DNA from: Mycobacterium numidiamassiliense | GTDB lineage: Bacteria > Actinomycetota > Actinomycetes > Mycobacteriales > Mycobacteriaceae | DNA length: 64,000 bases | Assembly (NCBI RefSeq): GCF_900157365.1 | Contig: NZ_FUEZ01000004.1 | Location: 2,963,066 to 3,027,065, forward strand | Direction of reading: 5' to 3' | Shown: positions 15,268-23,248 of the stretch, in pieces | How positions within the stretch are numbered: position 1 is the first letter of the stretch | How the letters are laid out: every line of letters starts with the position of its first letter | Made by a program: the position numbers and the translations under genes | Notes under the pieces: model-generated | What the model was told of the DNA's origin: nothing | The model's input: only the letters and a program-made list of their open reading frames with translations | The model's database searches: none

Positions 15268-16125
15268 ATGGGCGCGGTGCTGATTCCGATTCCCGATCGC
15301 GACTTCGACCCGACCGAGGTTGCGGTCAGCTGGCGCGTGTTGACGCGCAACGGTCATCGGGTGGTCTTCACCACCGAAAGCGGCATGCCCGCAGAGGCCG
15401 ACGACATCATGGTGACCGGCCGGGGCTTGGACGTGTGGTCGAAAGTGCCTCTGCTGGGCAGTATTCCGGTCATCGGACTGATGCTGCGCGCCAACAAGGA
15501 CGGTCGCGACGCCTACGCTCGCATGCTGCAGTCGGCGGAATACCAGCAGCCGGTGAGCTGGAGCCAGGCCAGCCTGGACGGCATCGACGCGTTACTGCTG
15601 CCCGGCGGTCATCGCGCCCGCGGAATGCGCAGCTATATCGACAGCGACGTCCTGCATCGACTGGTCGTCGACGCCTTCGCCCGCGGCGTGATTGTGGCCG
15701 CGATCTGCCACGGCGTACTGCTGGCCGCGCGCAGCATTGATCCCGTGACGGGACGCTCGGTGCTCTACGGACGCACGACCACCGCGCTCACCTGGGCGAT
15801 GGAGCGCCTGGCGTGGCGGCTCACCCGGCTGACCCGGTTCTGGGATCCCGACTACTACCGGACCTACACCGAACAACCCGGGCAGCCCGGTGGCTACATG
15901 TCCGTGCAGTCCGAAGTCACCCGGGCGCTGCGCGACCCCAAGGACTTTCGTGATGTTGAGCCCGGTTCTGCACACCGATTGCTCAAGTCCTCCGGGATGG
16001 CGCGCGACACCGCGACCGACTCGCGGCCTGCCTTCGTCGTCGACGACGGCAACTACGTGTCGGCACGCTGGCCCGGCGACACCCACACCTTCGCAAACGT
16101 GTTGTCGCAGAAGCTGATGCCGTAG
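15268..16125 (+). CDS. DJ-1/PfpI (type 1 glutamine amidotransferase-like) protein
   Basis: 285 residues. The DJ-1/PfpI core is visible in MGAVLIPIPDRDFDPTEVAV (a divergent first strand), DGIDALLLPGGHRARGM and the nucleophile elbow VAAICHGVLLAA with C147 and H148. It is longer than the usual 180-230 residues because of an insertion around 50-95 and a C-terminal segment rich in Arg and Tyr (RLTRFWDPDYYRTY). Members include chaperones, glyoxalases and hydrolases; the activity here is unknown. It follows the Rv2061c-like gene by 5 bp. In M. tuberculosis a zinc-transport and alternative ribosomal-protein block lies between Rv2061c and Rv2054; this gene stands there instead. Confidence 0.85.
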   Translation: MGAVLIPIPDRDFDPTEVAVSWRVLTRNGHRVVFTTESGMPAEADDIMVTGRGLDVWSKVPLLGSIPVIGLMLRANKDGRDAYARMLQSAEYQQPVSWSQASLDGIDALLLPGGHRARGMRSYIDSDVLHRLVVDAFARGVIVAAICHGVLLAARSIDPVTGRSVLYGRTTTALTWAMERLAWRLTRLTRFWDPDYYRTYTEQPGQPGGYMSVQSEVTRALRDPKDFRDVEPGSAHRLLKSSGMARDTATDSRPAFVVDDGNYVSARWPGDTHTFANVLSQKLMP

Positions 16126-16129
16126 TCGG

Positions 16130-16837
16130 CTAGGTCGCCGCTTGCGCTCCGAGGTGCTCGCCGAAGAACGAGAACACGCGGTCCCACGCGTCGTCGGTCG
16201 CGGCCTGGTCGTAGCCGAATCCGCTGATCCGCAGCAGCGGCTGGGCGGGCAGGGCGTTCGCGAAGCTGTGCCCGACGCCCGGGTAGACCTTGATGTCGTT
16301 GGTGATGTTTTTGGCCGCGGTCACTTCGCGCAGCTTTTCGGGCGCGCCCTTACCCAGCGGGTCGCGGCCACCGAAGCTCGCCACGATCGGGCAGGCTCCG
16401 TCCAGCGTCGCGCTGAGGTTTTTCGGCAGGGGAGCGCCATAGAACGGCGCTGAGGCACCAAAACCTTTGGGCGACATGACAAGTGCGAACTGACCGCCCA
16501 TGCAGAAGCCGGCGATCCCCACCTGCCCGGTGCAGTCCGGTCGCGACTGCAGGTAATCCCGGGCGGCCAGGATGTCGTCGAGTGCACGTCCGCGCTGCGT
16601 CGTCAGCTCACGCATGACCCGGGTGATGCAGCGGACGCGCCCACCTCGCGCGTACATGTTCGGGGTGATCGCCACGTAACCCGCCCTGGCGATGCGGTCG
16701 TTGGTCGACTCCTTGTCCCGGCCGTAGCCGAACGCGTCGTGGATCACCACGACACCCGGCCACGGACCCTCGCCCGGAGGAGTGTTCAGCAGTGCATCGA
16801 TCGGTCCGTCAGGGGTATCGATCTCAATCGTGGTCAT
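16130..16837 (-). CDS. Dienelactone hydrolase family protein, Rv2054-like
   Basis: 235 residues of the alpha/beta-hydrolase dienelactone hydrolase family. The catalytic triad is C112 (GIAGFCMGGQF), D159 (SFGGRDPLG) and H190 (PGVGHSFAN). The start MTTIEIDTPDGPIDALL fits the family; nine further upstream codons in frame lack a clear ribosome-binding site. The natural substrate of the mycobacterial Rv2054 group is unknown. It ends 4 bp from the convergent DJ-1 gene and is divergent from fxsA with 73 bp between. Confidence 0.92.
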   Translation of the reverse strand: MTTIEIDTPDGPIDALLNTPPGEGPWPGVVVIHDAFGYGRDKESTNDRIARAGYVAITPNMYARGGRVRCITRVMRELTTQRGRALDDILAARDYLQSRPDCTGQVGIAGFCMGGQFALVMSPKGFGASAPFYGAPLPKNLSATLDGACPIVASFGGRDPLGKGAPEKLREVTAAKNITNDIKVYPGVGHSFANALPAQPLLRISGFGYDQAATDDAWDRVFSFFGEHLGAQAAT

Positions 16838-16910
16838 ACCGTCATCTAACTGCAGCCGCACCACCGGTCACCAGGGGAACTCTGGCGCGACCCGCAGACG
16901 TTGGGATGAC

Positions 16911-17453
16911 ATGGTGAGCCGGCTACTACTCGTCTACGCCGTCGTCGAGCTGGCGGCGGTCTTCGCGCTGGTGTGGACCCTCGGATGGGGTTGGACCCTG
17001 CTGATCATGCTCGCGACGTTCGTCCTCGGGTGGGGCCTGTTGGCCCCGCTGGCCGGATCGCAGCTGCTCCACCAGGTCGGGCGCTTGCGTTCGGGTGCGC
17101 AAGAACCGCAGAGCACGCTGGGTGACGGCGCTCTGGTCACCGTGGCCACCGGCCTGGTCCTGGTCCCTGGGTTGGTCACCACGGTCGTGGGCACGCTGCT
17201 GCTCCTGCGCCCGGTGCGCGCCGTCGCTGGCCCTGGCGTGACCGCGATCGCGCTGCGCAGTCTGCAGCGGCGTGCGCCGCTGGTCAGCTTTGGCACTGCC
17301 TTCACCGAATCCCGCCGCGGATATGCCGCAGGATTCGCTGAACGCCGCGATTACATCGATGGCGAGGTCATCGACGTCACGGAATTCGACCCACCTGCCT
17401 TGCCGACGAATACGGTCGATGACCAGCCCCCGCGGCGGCCACGCTCGTACTGA
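16911..17453 (+). CDS. fxsA: FxsA family membrane protein
   Basis: 180 residues. Hydrophobic segments at about 4-22, 26-48 and 76-98 are followed by a cytoplasmic-looking hydrophilic tail (DGEVIDVTEFDPP). The pattern LLIMLATFVLGWGLL...LVTVATGLVLVPGLVT is the FxsA signature; E. coli FxsA influences phage F exclusion, but the mycobacterial role is unknown. Collinear with M. tuberculosis Rv2053c. The stop codon falls inside the first copy of a 20-bp tandem duplication. Confidence 0.92.
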   Translation: MVSRLLLVYAVVELAAVFALVWTLGWGWTLLIMLATFVLGWGLLAPLAGSQLLHQVGRLRSGAQEPQSTLGDGALVTVATGLVLVPGLVTTVVGTLLLLRPVRAVAGPGVTAIALRSLQRRAPLVSFGTAFTESRRGYAAGFAERRDYIDGEVIDVTEFDPPALPTNTVDDQPPRRPRSY

Positions 17454-17485
17454 TTGCCCTGCGCGCGTACTGATTGCCCTGCGCG
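17446..17485. repeat. Perfect 20-bp tandem duplication at the end of fxsA
   Basis: The 20-bp unit at 17446-17465 (beginning cgtactgattgccc) is repeated exactly at 17466-17485. The first copy contains the fxsA TGA, so the duplication does not change the protein. It reads as a recent slippage or duplication event. Confidence 0.9.
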
Positions 17486-17507
17486 CCGCCCCGCGTAGTT
17501 TTGGCCT

Positions 17508-19112
17508 GTGACCCCGATCCCGACGACGCTGCTGGTAAACGGCCGGGTGCACAGCCCGACCCACCCGGACGCGACTGCCATGGCGGTGCGCGACGGCCTG
17601 GTGGCGTGGCTTGGCAGCGACGGGGTGGGCCGCAGCCAGTTCCCGGGCGCCAATGTGGTCGACCTCGACGGCGGCTTCGTGGCGCCGGGATTCGTGGACA
17701 GCCACATCCACGTGAGTGCGACCGGCCTGACCCTCAGCGGGCTGGACCTGCGCACCGCCACCTCCCGCGAGCATTGCCTTCGGCTGGTCGCCGACTATGC
17801 CGCCGCTCACCCCGGCCAGCCGGTCTGGGGCCACGGCTGGGATGAGTCGACCTGGCCGGACAGCGGCCCGCCGACCACCGCCGATCTCGACGCAGCGCTC
17901 GGCGACCGGCCCGGTTACCTGGCGCGTGTCGACGTGCACTCCGCGCTGGCGTCGACGGGCCTGCGGCGGCTGGTACCCGACCTGGCCGCGGCAGACGGCT
18001 TCGCCGCCGAGTGGCCGCTGTCCGGCGATGCACACCACCTGGTCCGCGCCGTCGCCCGCGACCTGCTGACGCCTGCGCAGCTCGCCGAGGCCCGGCTCGC
18101 CGCGCTGCAGGCCGCCGCCGCGGCCGGCATCGTCGCGGTGCACGAGTGTGCGGGGCCCGAGATCGGCGGGCTCGACGACTGGCTGCAGCTGCGGGCCCTC
18201 GAACACGGCGTCGAAGTCATCGGCTACTGGGGTGAGGCGGTGACGACCGCTGCGCAGGCCCGCGCGCTGATGGAGCGGACGGGCGCCCGCGGCCTGGCGG
18301 GTGACCTGTTCATCGACGGCGCCCTCGGCTCGCGCACCGCGTGGTTGCACGCGCCCTACACCGATGCCCCGGACCGCGTCGGGACCTGCTACCTCGACGC
18401 CGACGTCATCGAAGCGCACGTGCGGGCCTGCACCGAGGCGAAGGTGACCGCCGGTTTCCACGTCATCGGCGATGCGGCGGTCTCGGCGGCCGTCGATGCC
18501 TTCGAACGGGTCGTCGCCGACCTCGGCGTGGTTGCGGTGGCCCGGTGCGGACATCGACTCGAGCACGTCGAAATGGTGACCGCAGACCAGGCCGCCAAGC
18601 TCGGCGCGTGGGGCGTCATCGCCAGCGTGCAGCCGAACTTTGACCTGCTGTGGGGCGGCGGCGAAGGCATGTACGCCCGCCGGCTGGGCGCCGAACGAGC
18701 CAGGGAACTCAACCCGCTGGCGCTGTTAGCATCCCAAGGCGTGCCCCTCGCGCTCGGTTCGGACGCCCCGGTGACGGGGTTTGATCCCTGGATGAGCGTG
18801 CGCGCGGCCGTCAACCATCACACTCCAGGCAGTGCGGTGTCGGCGCGGGCCGCCTTTGCCGCCGCCACCCGCGGCGGCTGGCGGGCGTGCGGCGTGCGCG
18901 ACTACACGGCCGGCACGCTGGTGCCCGGTGCGCCCGCCTCCTACGCGGTGTGGGATGCAGGCGGCCTGGACGTCCACGCGCCGCAGGACGGCGTCCAGCG
19001 CTGGTCGACCGATCCACGATCCCGGGTGCCCGCGCTGCCGTCGCTGGGTCCGGCCGACGCCCTGCCGCGTTGCCGCCAAACCGTGCACCGGGGTGCTGTC
19101 ATCCATGGCTAA
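17508..19112 (+). CDS. Amidohydrolase family protein, Rv2052c-like (YtcJ-type)
   Basis: 534 residues. It is a metal-dependent amidohydrolase of the YtcJ/AmdA3 type: the metal-binding HxH is H66-x-H68 in GFVDSHIHVS, followed by the family blocks GHGWDEST, AGFHVIGDAAVSAAVDAFE, HRLEHVEMV and LGSDAPVTGFDPW. The substrate is unknown. GTG start at 17508. The final codons overlap the start of lnt by 8 bp, so it is probably co-transcribed with lnt and ppm1. Confidence 0.9.
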   Translation: MTPIPTTLLVNGRVHSPTHPDATAMAVRDGLVAWLGSDGVGRSQFPGANVVDLDGGFVAPGFVDSHIHVSATGLTLSGLDLRTATSREHCLRLVADYAAAHPGQPVWGHGWDESTWPDSGPPTTADLDAALGDRPGYLARVDVHSALASTGLRRLVPDLAAADGFAAEWPLSGDAHHLVRAVARDLLTPAQLAEARLAALQAAAAAGIVAVHECAGPEIGGLDDWLQLRALEHGVEVIGYWGEAVTTAAQARALMERTGARGLAGDLFIDGALGSRTAWLHAPYTDAPDRVGTCYLDADVIEAHVRACTEAKVTAGFHVIGDAAVSAAVDAFERVVADLGVVAVARCGHRLEHVEMVTADQAAKLGAWGVIASVQPNFDLLWGGGEGMYARRLGAERARELNPLALLASQGVPLALGSDAPVTGFDPWMSVRAAVNHHTPGSAVSARAAFAAATRGGWRACGVRDYTAGTLVPGAPASYAVWDAGGLDVHAPQDGVQRWSTDPRSRVPALPSLGPADALPRCRQTVHRGAVIHG

Positions 19113-21234
19113 GGAATGGCTGGGCCGCCACCGGCGGTCTGCCGAGGCCGGCAAGGCCGCCCCGGTAGACGAGGGCGCCGCGAGCCCCCCGGAGACGCTC
19201 GACGAGTCGCCGGACGACGAAGCCCCGGCTGACCCGCACGACGAGGCGGACGAGGCACCTCTCGTCGCACCTGACGAAGCACCCGCCGACGACGGCGCAG
19301 ACGACACCGGGGCCGGCACGAGAGCTGAGGAGGTGCCGGACAGCCTGGTCGTTCGACTGGGCACCGCCGCGCGGCGGGCACCGGCACGGCTGGGCACCGC
19401 GGTCCTGGTGCGGCTGCCCGGCTGGTGGGGCGCGCTGCGGCCCCGGCTGGCTCGCCTGATCGTCAGCGTCGTCAGCGGGCTGCTGCTGTGCGCCAGCTTC
19501 CCCTCGGTGAACTGGTGGTGGGCCGCCGTCGTCGCGGCCGCGCTGCTGGGGTGGGTGCTGACCCATCCGGCGACGACCGCGTTCGGTGGCGTGGGTTACG
19601 GATTCCTCTTCGGCCTGTCGTTCTATGTGCCGCTGCTGCCGTGGATCAGCAGCCTGGTCGGCGCCGTGCCCTGGCTGCTGTTGGCGGCCATGTGCGCGGT
19701 GTTTCCCGGCCTCTTCGGCCTGTTCGCGGTCGTGGTGCGCGGCCTACCCGGCTGGCCGATCTGGTTCGCTGTGGTGTGGACGGCCCAGGAGTGGTTGAAG
19801 TCGATCGTGCCCTTCGGCGGTTTCCCCTGGGGCGCGGTGGCCTACGGGCAGGCCGACGGCCCGCTGCTGCCCTTGGTCCAGCTCGGCGGGACGCCGGTGC
19901 TGTCCCTGGCGGTCATGTTGCTGGGATTCAGCGCGACCGCGATCGGGCGCGAGATCGTGAAGTGGTGGCGAAGCGGCGGCCACTCCGGTGCCGAGGCGTC
20001 AGAGCACGCCGCGGACGAGGTCGCAGACAAGGACGTGACATCGGCCGACACGCCCCCGCCCGCGGTGGTGCTACCCGGCATCTGCATCTGCCTGGTGTTG
20101 TTCGCCGCGGCCGTCGTCTGGCCACAGGTGCGGCACGCCGGCGCCGGATCGGGCGGCGAACCCACGGTCACCGTCGCCGCCGTGCAGGGCAACGTGCCCC
20201 GGCTCGGCCTCGACTTCAACGCGCAACGCCGGGCCGTCCTGGACTACCACGTTGACGAGACGTTGCGGCTGGCCGCGGACGTGCGCGCAGGCGCCGCCCC
20301 GCAACCGCAATTCGTCGTGTGGCCGGAAAACGCCTCCGACATCGATCCCTTACTCAATCCCGACGCCGCGCAGCAGATCGCGGAGGCGGCCCACGCAATC
20401 GGCGCGCCCATCCTGCTAGGCACCGTCCTCGAATTGCCCAGCCGCCCACAAGACCCCACCGAATACACCACCAACACCGTGATCGTGTGGAATCCGGTCA
20501 CCGGGCCGGCCGATCGCCACGACAAGGAGATCGTGCAGCCGTTCGGTGAGTACCTGCCTATGCCGTGGCTGTTCGAGCATCTCTCGGGTTATGCCGGCCG
20601 GGCCGGTCATATGGTGCCCCGCCCGAGCAGCGGCGTGGTGCAGATCGCTGGGGTGCCCGTCGGCGTCTCCACCTGCTGGGAGGTGATCTTCGACCGGTCA
20701 CCGCGCAAAGCGGTTCTCAACGGCGCCCAGCTGCTGGCCGTGCCGGCGAACAATGCCACCTTCGACAAGCGCATGAGCGAGCAACAGCTGGCGTTCGCCA
20801 AAGTTCGCGCCGTCGAGCACGACCGATATGTCGTAGTCGCCGGCACCACCGGGGTCAGCGCCATCATCGCCCCGGACGGCGGTGAGTTGGTGCGCACCGA
20901 GTTCTTCACACCCGGCTATTTGGATATTCAGGTGCGCCTCAAGACCGAGCTGACACCAGCAACCCGCTGGGGCCCGATCATGCAGTGGGTTTTGGTCGCG
21001 GCGGCTGGAGCGGTCATTTTGGCCGGGATACGGCACAATAGGTGGTTCCCGCGGCCGATTCGTTTGAGGTCCAAGCCCTCGGATGAACCGGAGGAGCCCG
21101 GTGCTCCCGCCGGCGGGTCGCCGCCTGACCAGGGTGCCGACGACATTCCGCCCGACAACGGCGGTGACTACACTGCGCTTCACCGGGGCGGCAGACCCCC
21201 GCGTTATCTCGGGCGACACAGAGGAGCTACATGA
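19105..21234 (+). CDS. lnt: Apolipoprotein N-acyltransferase (Lnt/Ppm2), separate from Ppm1
   Basis: 709 residues. An acidic, disordered N-terminus (about 1-85, rich in DE, A, P) is followed by several membrane spans (about 110-300) and a nitrilase domain (about 345-620). The Cys-Glu-Lys triad is E408 in VVWPENASD, K474 in RHDKEIVQPFGEYLP and C524 in STCWEVIFD. Lnt transfers the third acyl chain to lipoproteins at the outer face of the plasma membrane. A Pro/Asp-rich tail follows the last span. In M. tuberculosis the equivalent is fused to Ppm1 as one 874-residue protein; here a stop at 21232-21234 overlaps the ppm1 ATG by 4 bp. Confidence 0.94.
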   Translation: MAKEWLGRHRRSAEAGKAAPVDEGAASPPETLDESPDDEAPADPHDEADEAPLVAPDEAPADDGADDTGAGTRAEEVPDSLVVRLGTAARRAPARLGTAVLVRLPGWWGALRPRLARLIVSVVSGLLLCASFPSVNWWWAAVVAAALLGWVLTHPATTAFGGVGYGFLFGLSFYVPLLPWISSLVGAVPWLLLAAMCAVFPGLFGLFAVVVRGLPGWPIWFAVVWTAQEWLKSIVPFGGFPWGAVAYGQADGPLLPLVQLGGTPVLSLAVMLLGFSATAIGREIVKWWRSGGHSGAEASEHAADEVADKDVTSADTPPPAVVLPGICICLVLFAAAVVWPQVRHAGAGSGGEPTVTVAAVQGNVPRLGLDFNAQRRAVLDYHVDETLRLAADVRAGAAPQPQFVVWPENASDIDPLLNPDAAQQIAEAAHAIGAPILLGTVLELPSRPQDPTEYTTNTVIVWNPVTGPADRHDKEIVQPFGEYLPMPWLFEHLSGYAGRAGHMVPRPSSGVVQIAGVPVGVSTCWEVIFDRSPRKAVLNGAQLLAVPANNATFDKRMSEQQLAFAKVRAVEHDRYVVVAGTTGVSAIIAPDGGELVRTEFFTPGYLDIQVRLKTELTPATRWGPIMQWVLVAAAGAVILAGIRHNRWFPRPIRLRSKPSDEPEEPGAPAGGSPPDQGADDIPPDNGGDYTALHRGGRPPRYLGRHRGAT

Positions 21235-22025
21235 CCACCGGCCAGCAGACGCCCCGAGTTTCGGGCAACCGGCCCAGTCAGCGTGTTCTGGTGATCATCC
21301 CCACGTTCAACGAGCGGGAGAACCTGCCGCTCATCCATCAGCGGGTCAAAGCCGCGTGCCCCGACGTGGAAGTGCTCATCGTGGACGACAGCAGCCCCGA
21401 CGGCACCGGCCAACTCGCAGACGAGCTGGCAGCGGCCGACGCCGGACGCACGCACGTCATGCATCGCACCGCCAAGGACGGACTCGGTGCCGCCTACCTG
21501 GCCGGGTTCGCGTGGGGTCTCAGCCGGCAGTACTCCGTGCTTGTCGAGATGGACGCCGACGGCAGCCACGCGCCCGAGCAGCTGAACCGTTTGCTGGACG
21601 CCATCGATGGTGGAGCCGACCTGGTGATCGGGTCACGCTACGTCGACGGCGGCAACGTCCGGAATTGGCCGTGGCAGCGCTGGGCCCTGTCCTGGACGGC
21701 CAACACCTATGCGCGATTGGCGCTGGGCATCGACATCCACGACATCACCGCCGGGTACCGCGCCTATCGCCGCGAAGTGCTCGAGGCGATCGATCTCGAC
21801 GGCGTGGATTCCAAGGGCTACTGCTTCCAGATCGATCTGACCAGGCGCACCTTGGCCAACGGATTCGCTGTTGCCGAAGTGCCGATCACCTTTACCGAGC
21901 GTGAACTCGGCGTATCCAAAATGAGTGGATCCAATATTCGCGAGGCGCTGGTCAAGGTCGCCAAGTGGGGGATCCAGGCACGGATGGCCAACGCCCGTAC
22001 CGCGTCGGCCGGTAACCGCAGCTAA
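21231..22025 (+). CDS. ppm1: Ppm1, polyprenol monophosphomannose synthase
   Basis: 264 residues of a GT2-family (DPM1-type) glycosyltransferase. Motifs: RVLVIIPTFNERENLP, VEVLIVDDSSPDGTG and the metal-binding EMDADGSHAPEQL, then RNWPWQRWALSWTANTYARL and the DITAGYRAYRREVL block. It transfers mannose from GDP-mannose to polyprenyl phosphate, the lipid-linked donor for lipomannan, lipoarabinomannan and glycoprotein mannosylation. There are no membrane spans of its own; the coupled Lnt protein may anchor it. GAGGAG lies just upstream of the ATG, and the start overlaps the lnt stop. Confidence 0.95.
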   Translation: MTTGQQTPRVSGNRPSQRVLVIIPTFNERENLPLIHQRVKAACPDVEVLIVDDSSPDGTGQLADELAAADAGRTHVMHRTAKDGLGAAYLAGFAWGLSRQYSVLVEMDADGSHAPEQLNRLLDAIDGGADLVIGSRYVDGGNVRNWPWQRWALSWTANTYARLALGIDIHDITAGYRAYRREVLEAIDLDGVDSKGYCFQIDLTRRTLANGFAVAEVPITFTERELGVSKMSGSNIREALVKVAKWGIQARMANARTASAGNRS

Positions 22026-22035
22026 ACGGGCCCCG

Positions 22036-22054
22036 GCCGCGGCTCAGCCGCGGC
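22036..22054. terminator. Shared GC hairpin between convergent ppm1 and rbpA
   Basis: GCCGCGGC, TCA, GCCGCGGC form a perfect 8-bp stem with a 3-nt loop, starting 11 bp after the ppm1 stop. The loop bases 22044-22046 are the rbpA stop codon. There is no U-tract, as is common for mycobacterial hairpins; it would fold in both transcripts. Confidence 0.6.
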
Positions 22055-22379
22055 GGCGCGACCGGATCAGTTCGAGGCGCTCCTTGAGCAGCTCTTCGAG
22101 TTCTTCGACGCTGCGGCGCTCCAGCAGCATGTCCCAGTGGGTGCGCGGCGGCTTGACCTTCTTCGGCTCCGGCAGGTCGCCCTCGATCAGGGTGCCTTCC
22201 AAGCCGTTGCGGCACAGCCAGCTGCCGGGAATCTCCGCATCGTCGGCGAACGGGACCTCGAACTCTTCGCCGTTCTCGGTGCGATACTTGGCGAGCTGAC
22301 GTGGCGCCAAGTCGTGGTTGCGGTCGGTCTCGTAGCTCACGGCTCCGAGGCGACTGCCCCTCAATACACGATCAGCCAT
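22044..22379 (-). CDS. rbpA: RbpA, RNA polymerase-binding transcription activator
   Basis: 111 residues, almost identical to M. tuberculosis RbpA as recalled: MADRVLRGSRLGAVSYETD, DLAPRQLAKYRTENGEEF, PKKVKPPRTHWDMLLERRS and the Arg-rich end LELIRSRRRG. RbpA binds RNA polymerase and the principal sigma factors and stabilises the open complex; the basic linker and sigma-interaction domain are the C-terminal parts seen here. The ATG at 22379 has AAGGAG 8 nt upstream; an open frame extends 18 codons further but is not conserved. Convergent with ppm1 and divergent from the small gene at 22538. Confidence 0.97.
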   Translation of the reverse strand: MADRVLRGSRLGAVSYETDRNHDLAPRQLAKYRTENGEEFEVPFADDAEIPGSWLCRNGLEGTLIEGDLPEPKKVKPPRTHWDMLLERRSVEELEELLKERLELIRSRRRG

Positions 22380-22432
22380 GGCTGCTACTCCTTCAGATGC
22401 TCTGAGCTGTTGGGCTTCTAGTCCGCTTAGCA

Positions 22433-22458
22433 AACGTTACGACGACCTGCGGAGTTCC
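22433..22458 (-). promoter_or_regulatory. Candidate SigE/SigH-type promoter of rbpA
   Basis: On the minus strand GGAAC (22458-22454) is followed after 17 nt by CGTT (22436-22433). This fits the GGAAC-N16-19-CGTT class recognised by SigE/SigH in mycobacteria and SigR in Streptomyces, where rbpA is a known SigR target. The predicted transcription start is about 45-50 nt before the rbpA ATG. Confidence 0.55.
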
Positions 22459-22537
22459 CCGGCAGACACGCGGCGTCAGCGACTCGACCATCAATGATAC
22501 CGGGATCGTGCATTCGCTCGGACTAAAGTCGGCAGGC

Positions 22538-22888
22538 GTGACCCGCCGTGCCCGCCCCCAGCCCTGCCGATGGTGCGGTCGAGATGTGACCGACATCGGC
22601 ATGGGCCGTCGCCGCCAGTATTGCCGGCAGTCGTGCCGACAGCGCGCTTACGAGCAGCGGACATCGATCAGCCGGGGCGACGCGACGGCGGTGCCCGCCG
22701 ACGCGGTGGTGTTGTCCGCCGACGAGGCGGCCGACCTGTCGGATCGCGTCTACCAGGTCCGATGCGCCGCGGAAGATGTCGCCACCGCACTTGACGAAGG
22801 GGCCGGGGCAGCCGAATTGCGCGAGCTGTGCGACGTGCTGATCGGCGCCGCGCGGGCCGCCGACGGTTGGCGCCGCGTGGGTGTCTGA
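22538..22888 (+). CDS. Small zinc-finger-like hypothetical protein, Rv2049c-like
   Basis: 116 residues from the GTG at 22538; an in-frame GTG at 22508 would add ten residues, and I could not decide firmly. The N-terminus has four cysteines in a CxxC...CxxxC layout (PCRWCGRDV...RQYCRQSCRQRAYEQR) that could bind zinc, with a strongly basic segment that might touch nucleic acid. The C-terminal half is helical and acidic. Position and the QYCRQSCRQRAYEQR segment match the short M. tuberculosis Rv2049c. Function unknown. Divergent from rbpA and 360 bp upstream of pks12. Confidence 0.75.
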   Translation: MTRRARPQPCRWCGRDVTDIGMGRRRQYCRQSCRQRAYEQRTSISRGDATAVPADAVVLSADEAADLSDRVYQVRCAAEDVATALDEGAGAAELRELCDVLIGAARAADGWRRVGV

Positions 22889-23248
22889 ACGCAAGCGTCA
22901 CGCGCCGCACCGCTTCGCCCGGCGTTTACCGAGATTCTCACCGCCATGCGCCCAATCACCGGGGATGCGTCGCCGGGTACAGTCGCGCCATGGGCATAAG
23001 GCCAGGTGCGGGTCTGGGTCAGCGGGACCCGGGTACCGCTGGACGGGTCAGCCCACCGTTCCCTCGGTAGGGGACGGAAGGATCGGACGTTTTGAATTCC
23101 TTCCCGAGTTGGCCATACTCACCAGCGACATTCTTAGGTCGGAGAGCAGCACGACGCTGGTCGAAAAGTTGGCGCTTTGTGCAGCAACTTCCGTGACTCG
23201 GCATCCGATGGTTGAAGACGGCCAGTGGAAGGCGAGGGGTAGGCGATA
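22889..23248 (+). other. Intergenic leader region upstream of pks12
   Basis: 360 bp without a convincing gene. The frame through 22881-23249 is open but has no recognisable protein, signal or codon pattern. The pks12 promoter is expected here, but I see no clear consensus, IdeR or DosR box. GAGGGG about 12 nt before the pks12 GTG may be its ribosome-binding site. Confidence 0.5.

Noticed and set aside
16926..18566. 546-residue open frame antisense to fxsA and the amidohydrolase
   Set aside because: Low-complexity Arg/Gly/Asp composition and complete overlap with two conserved genes.
22517..22536. GGACTAAAGTC core resembling a DosR box upstream of the Rv2049c-like gene
   Set aside because: Only the inner 11 bp fit; the flanks do not (about 13/20), there is a single site, and it lies next to or within the possible start of the gene.
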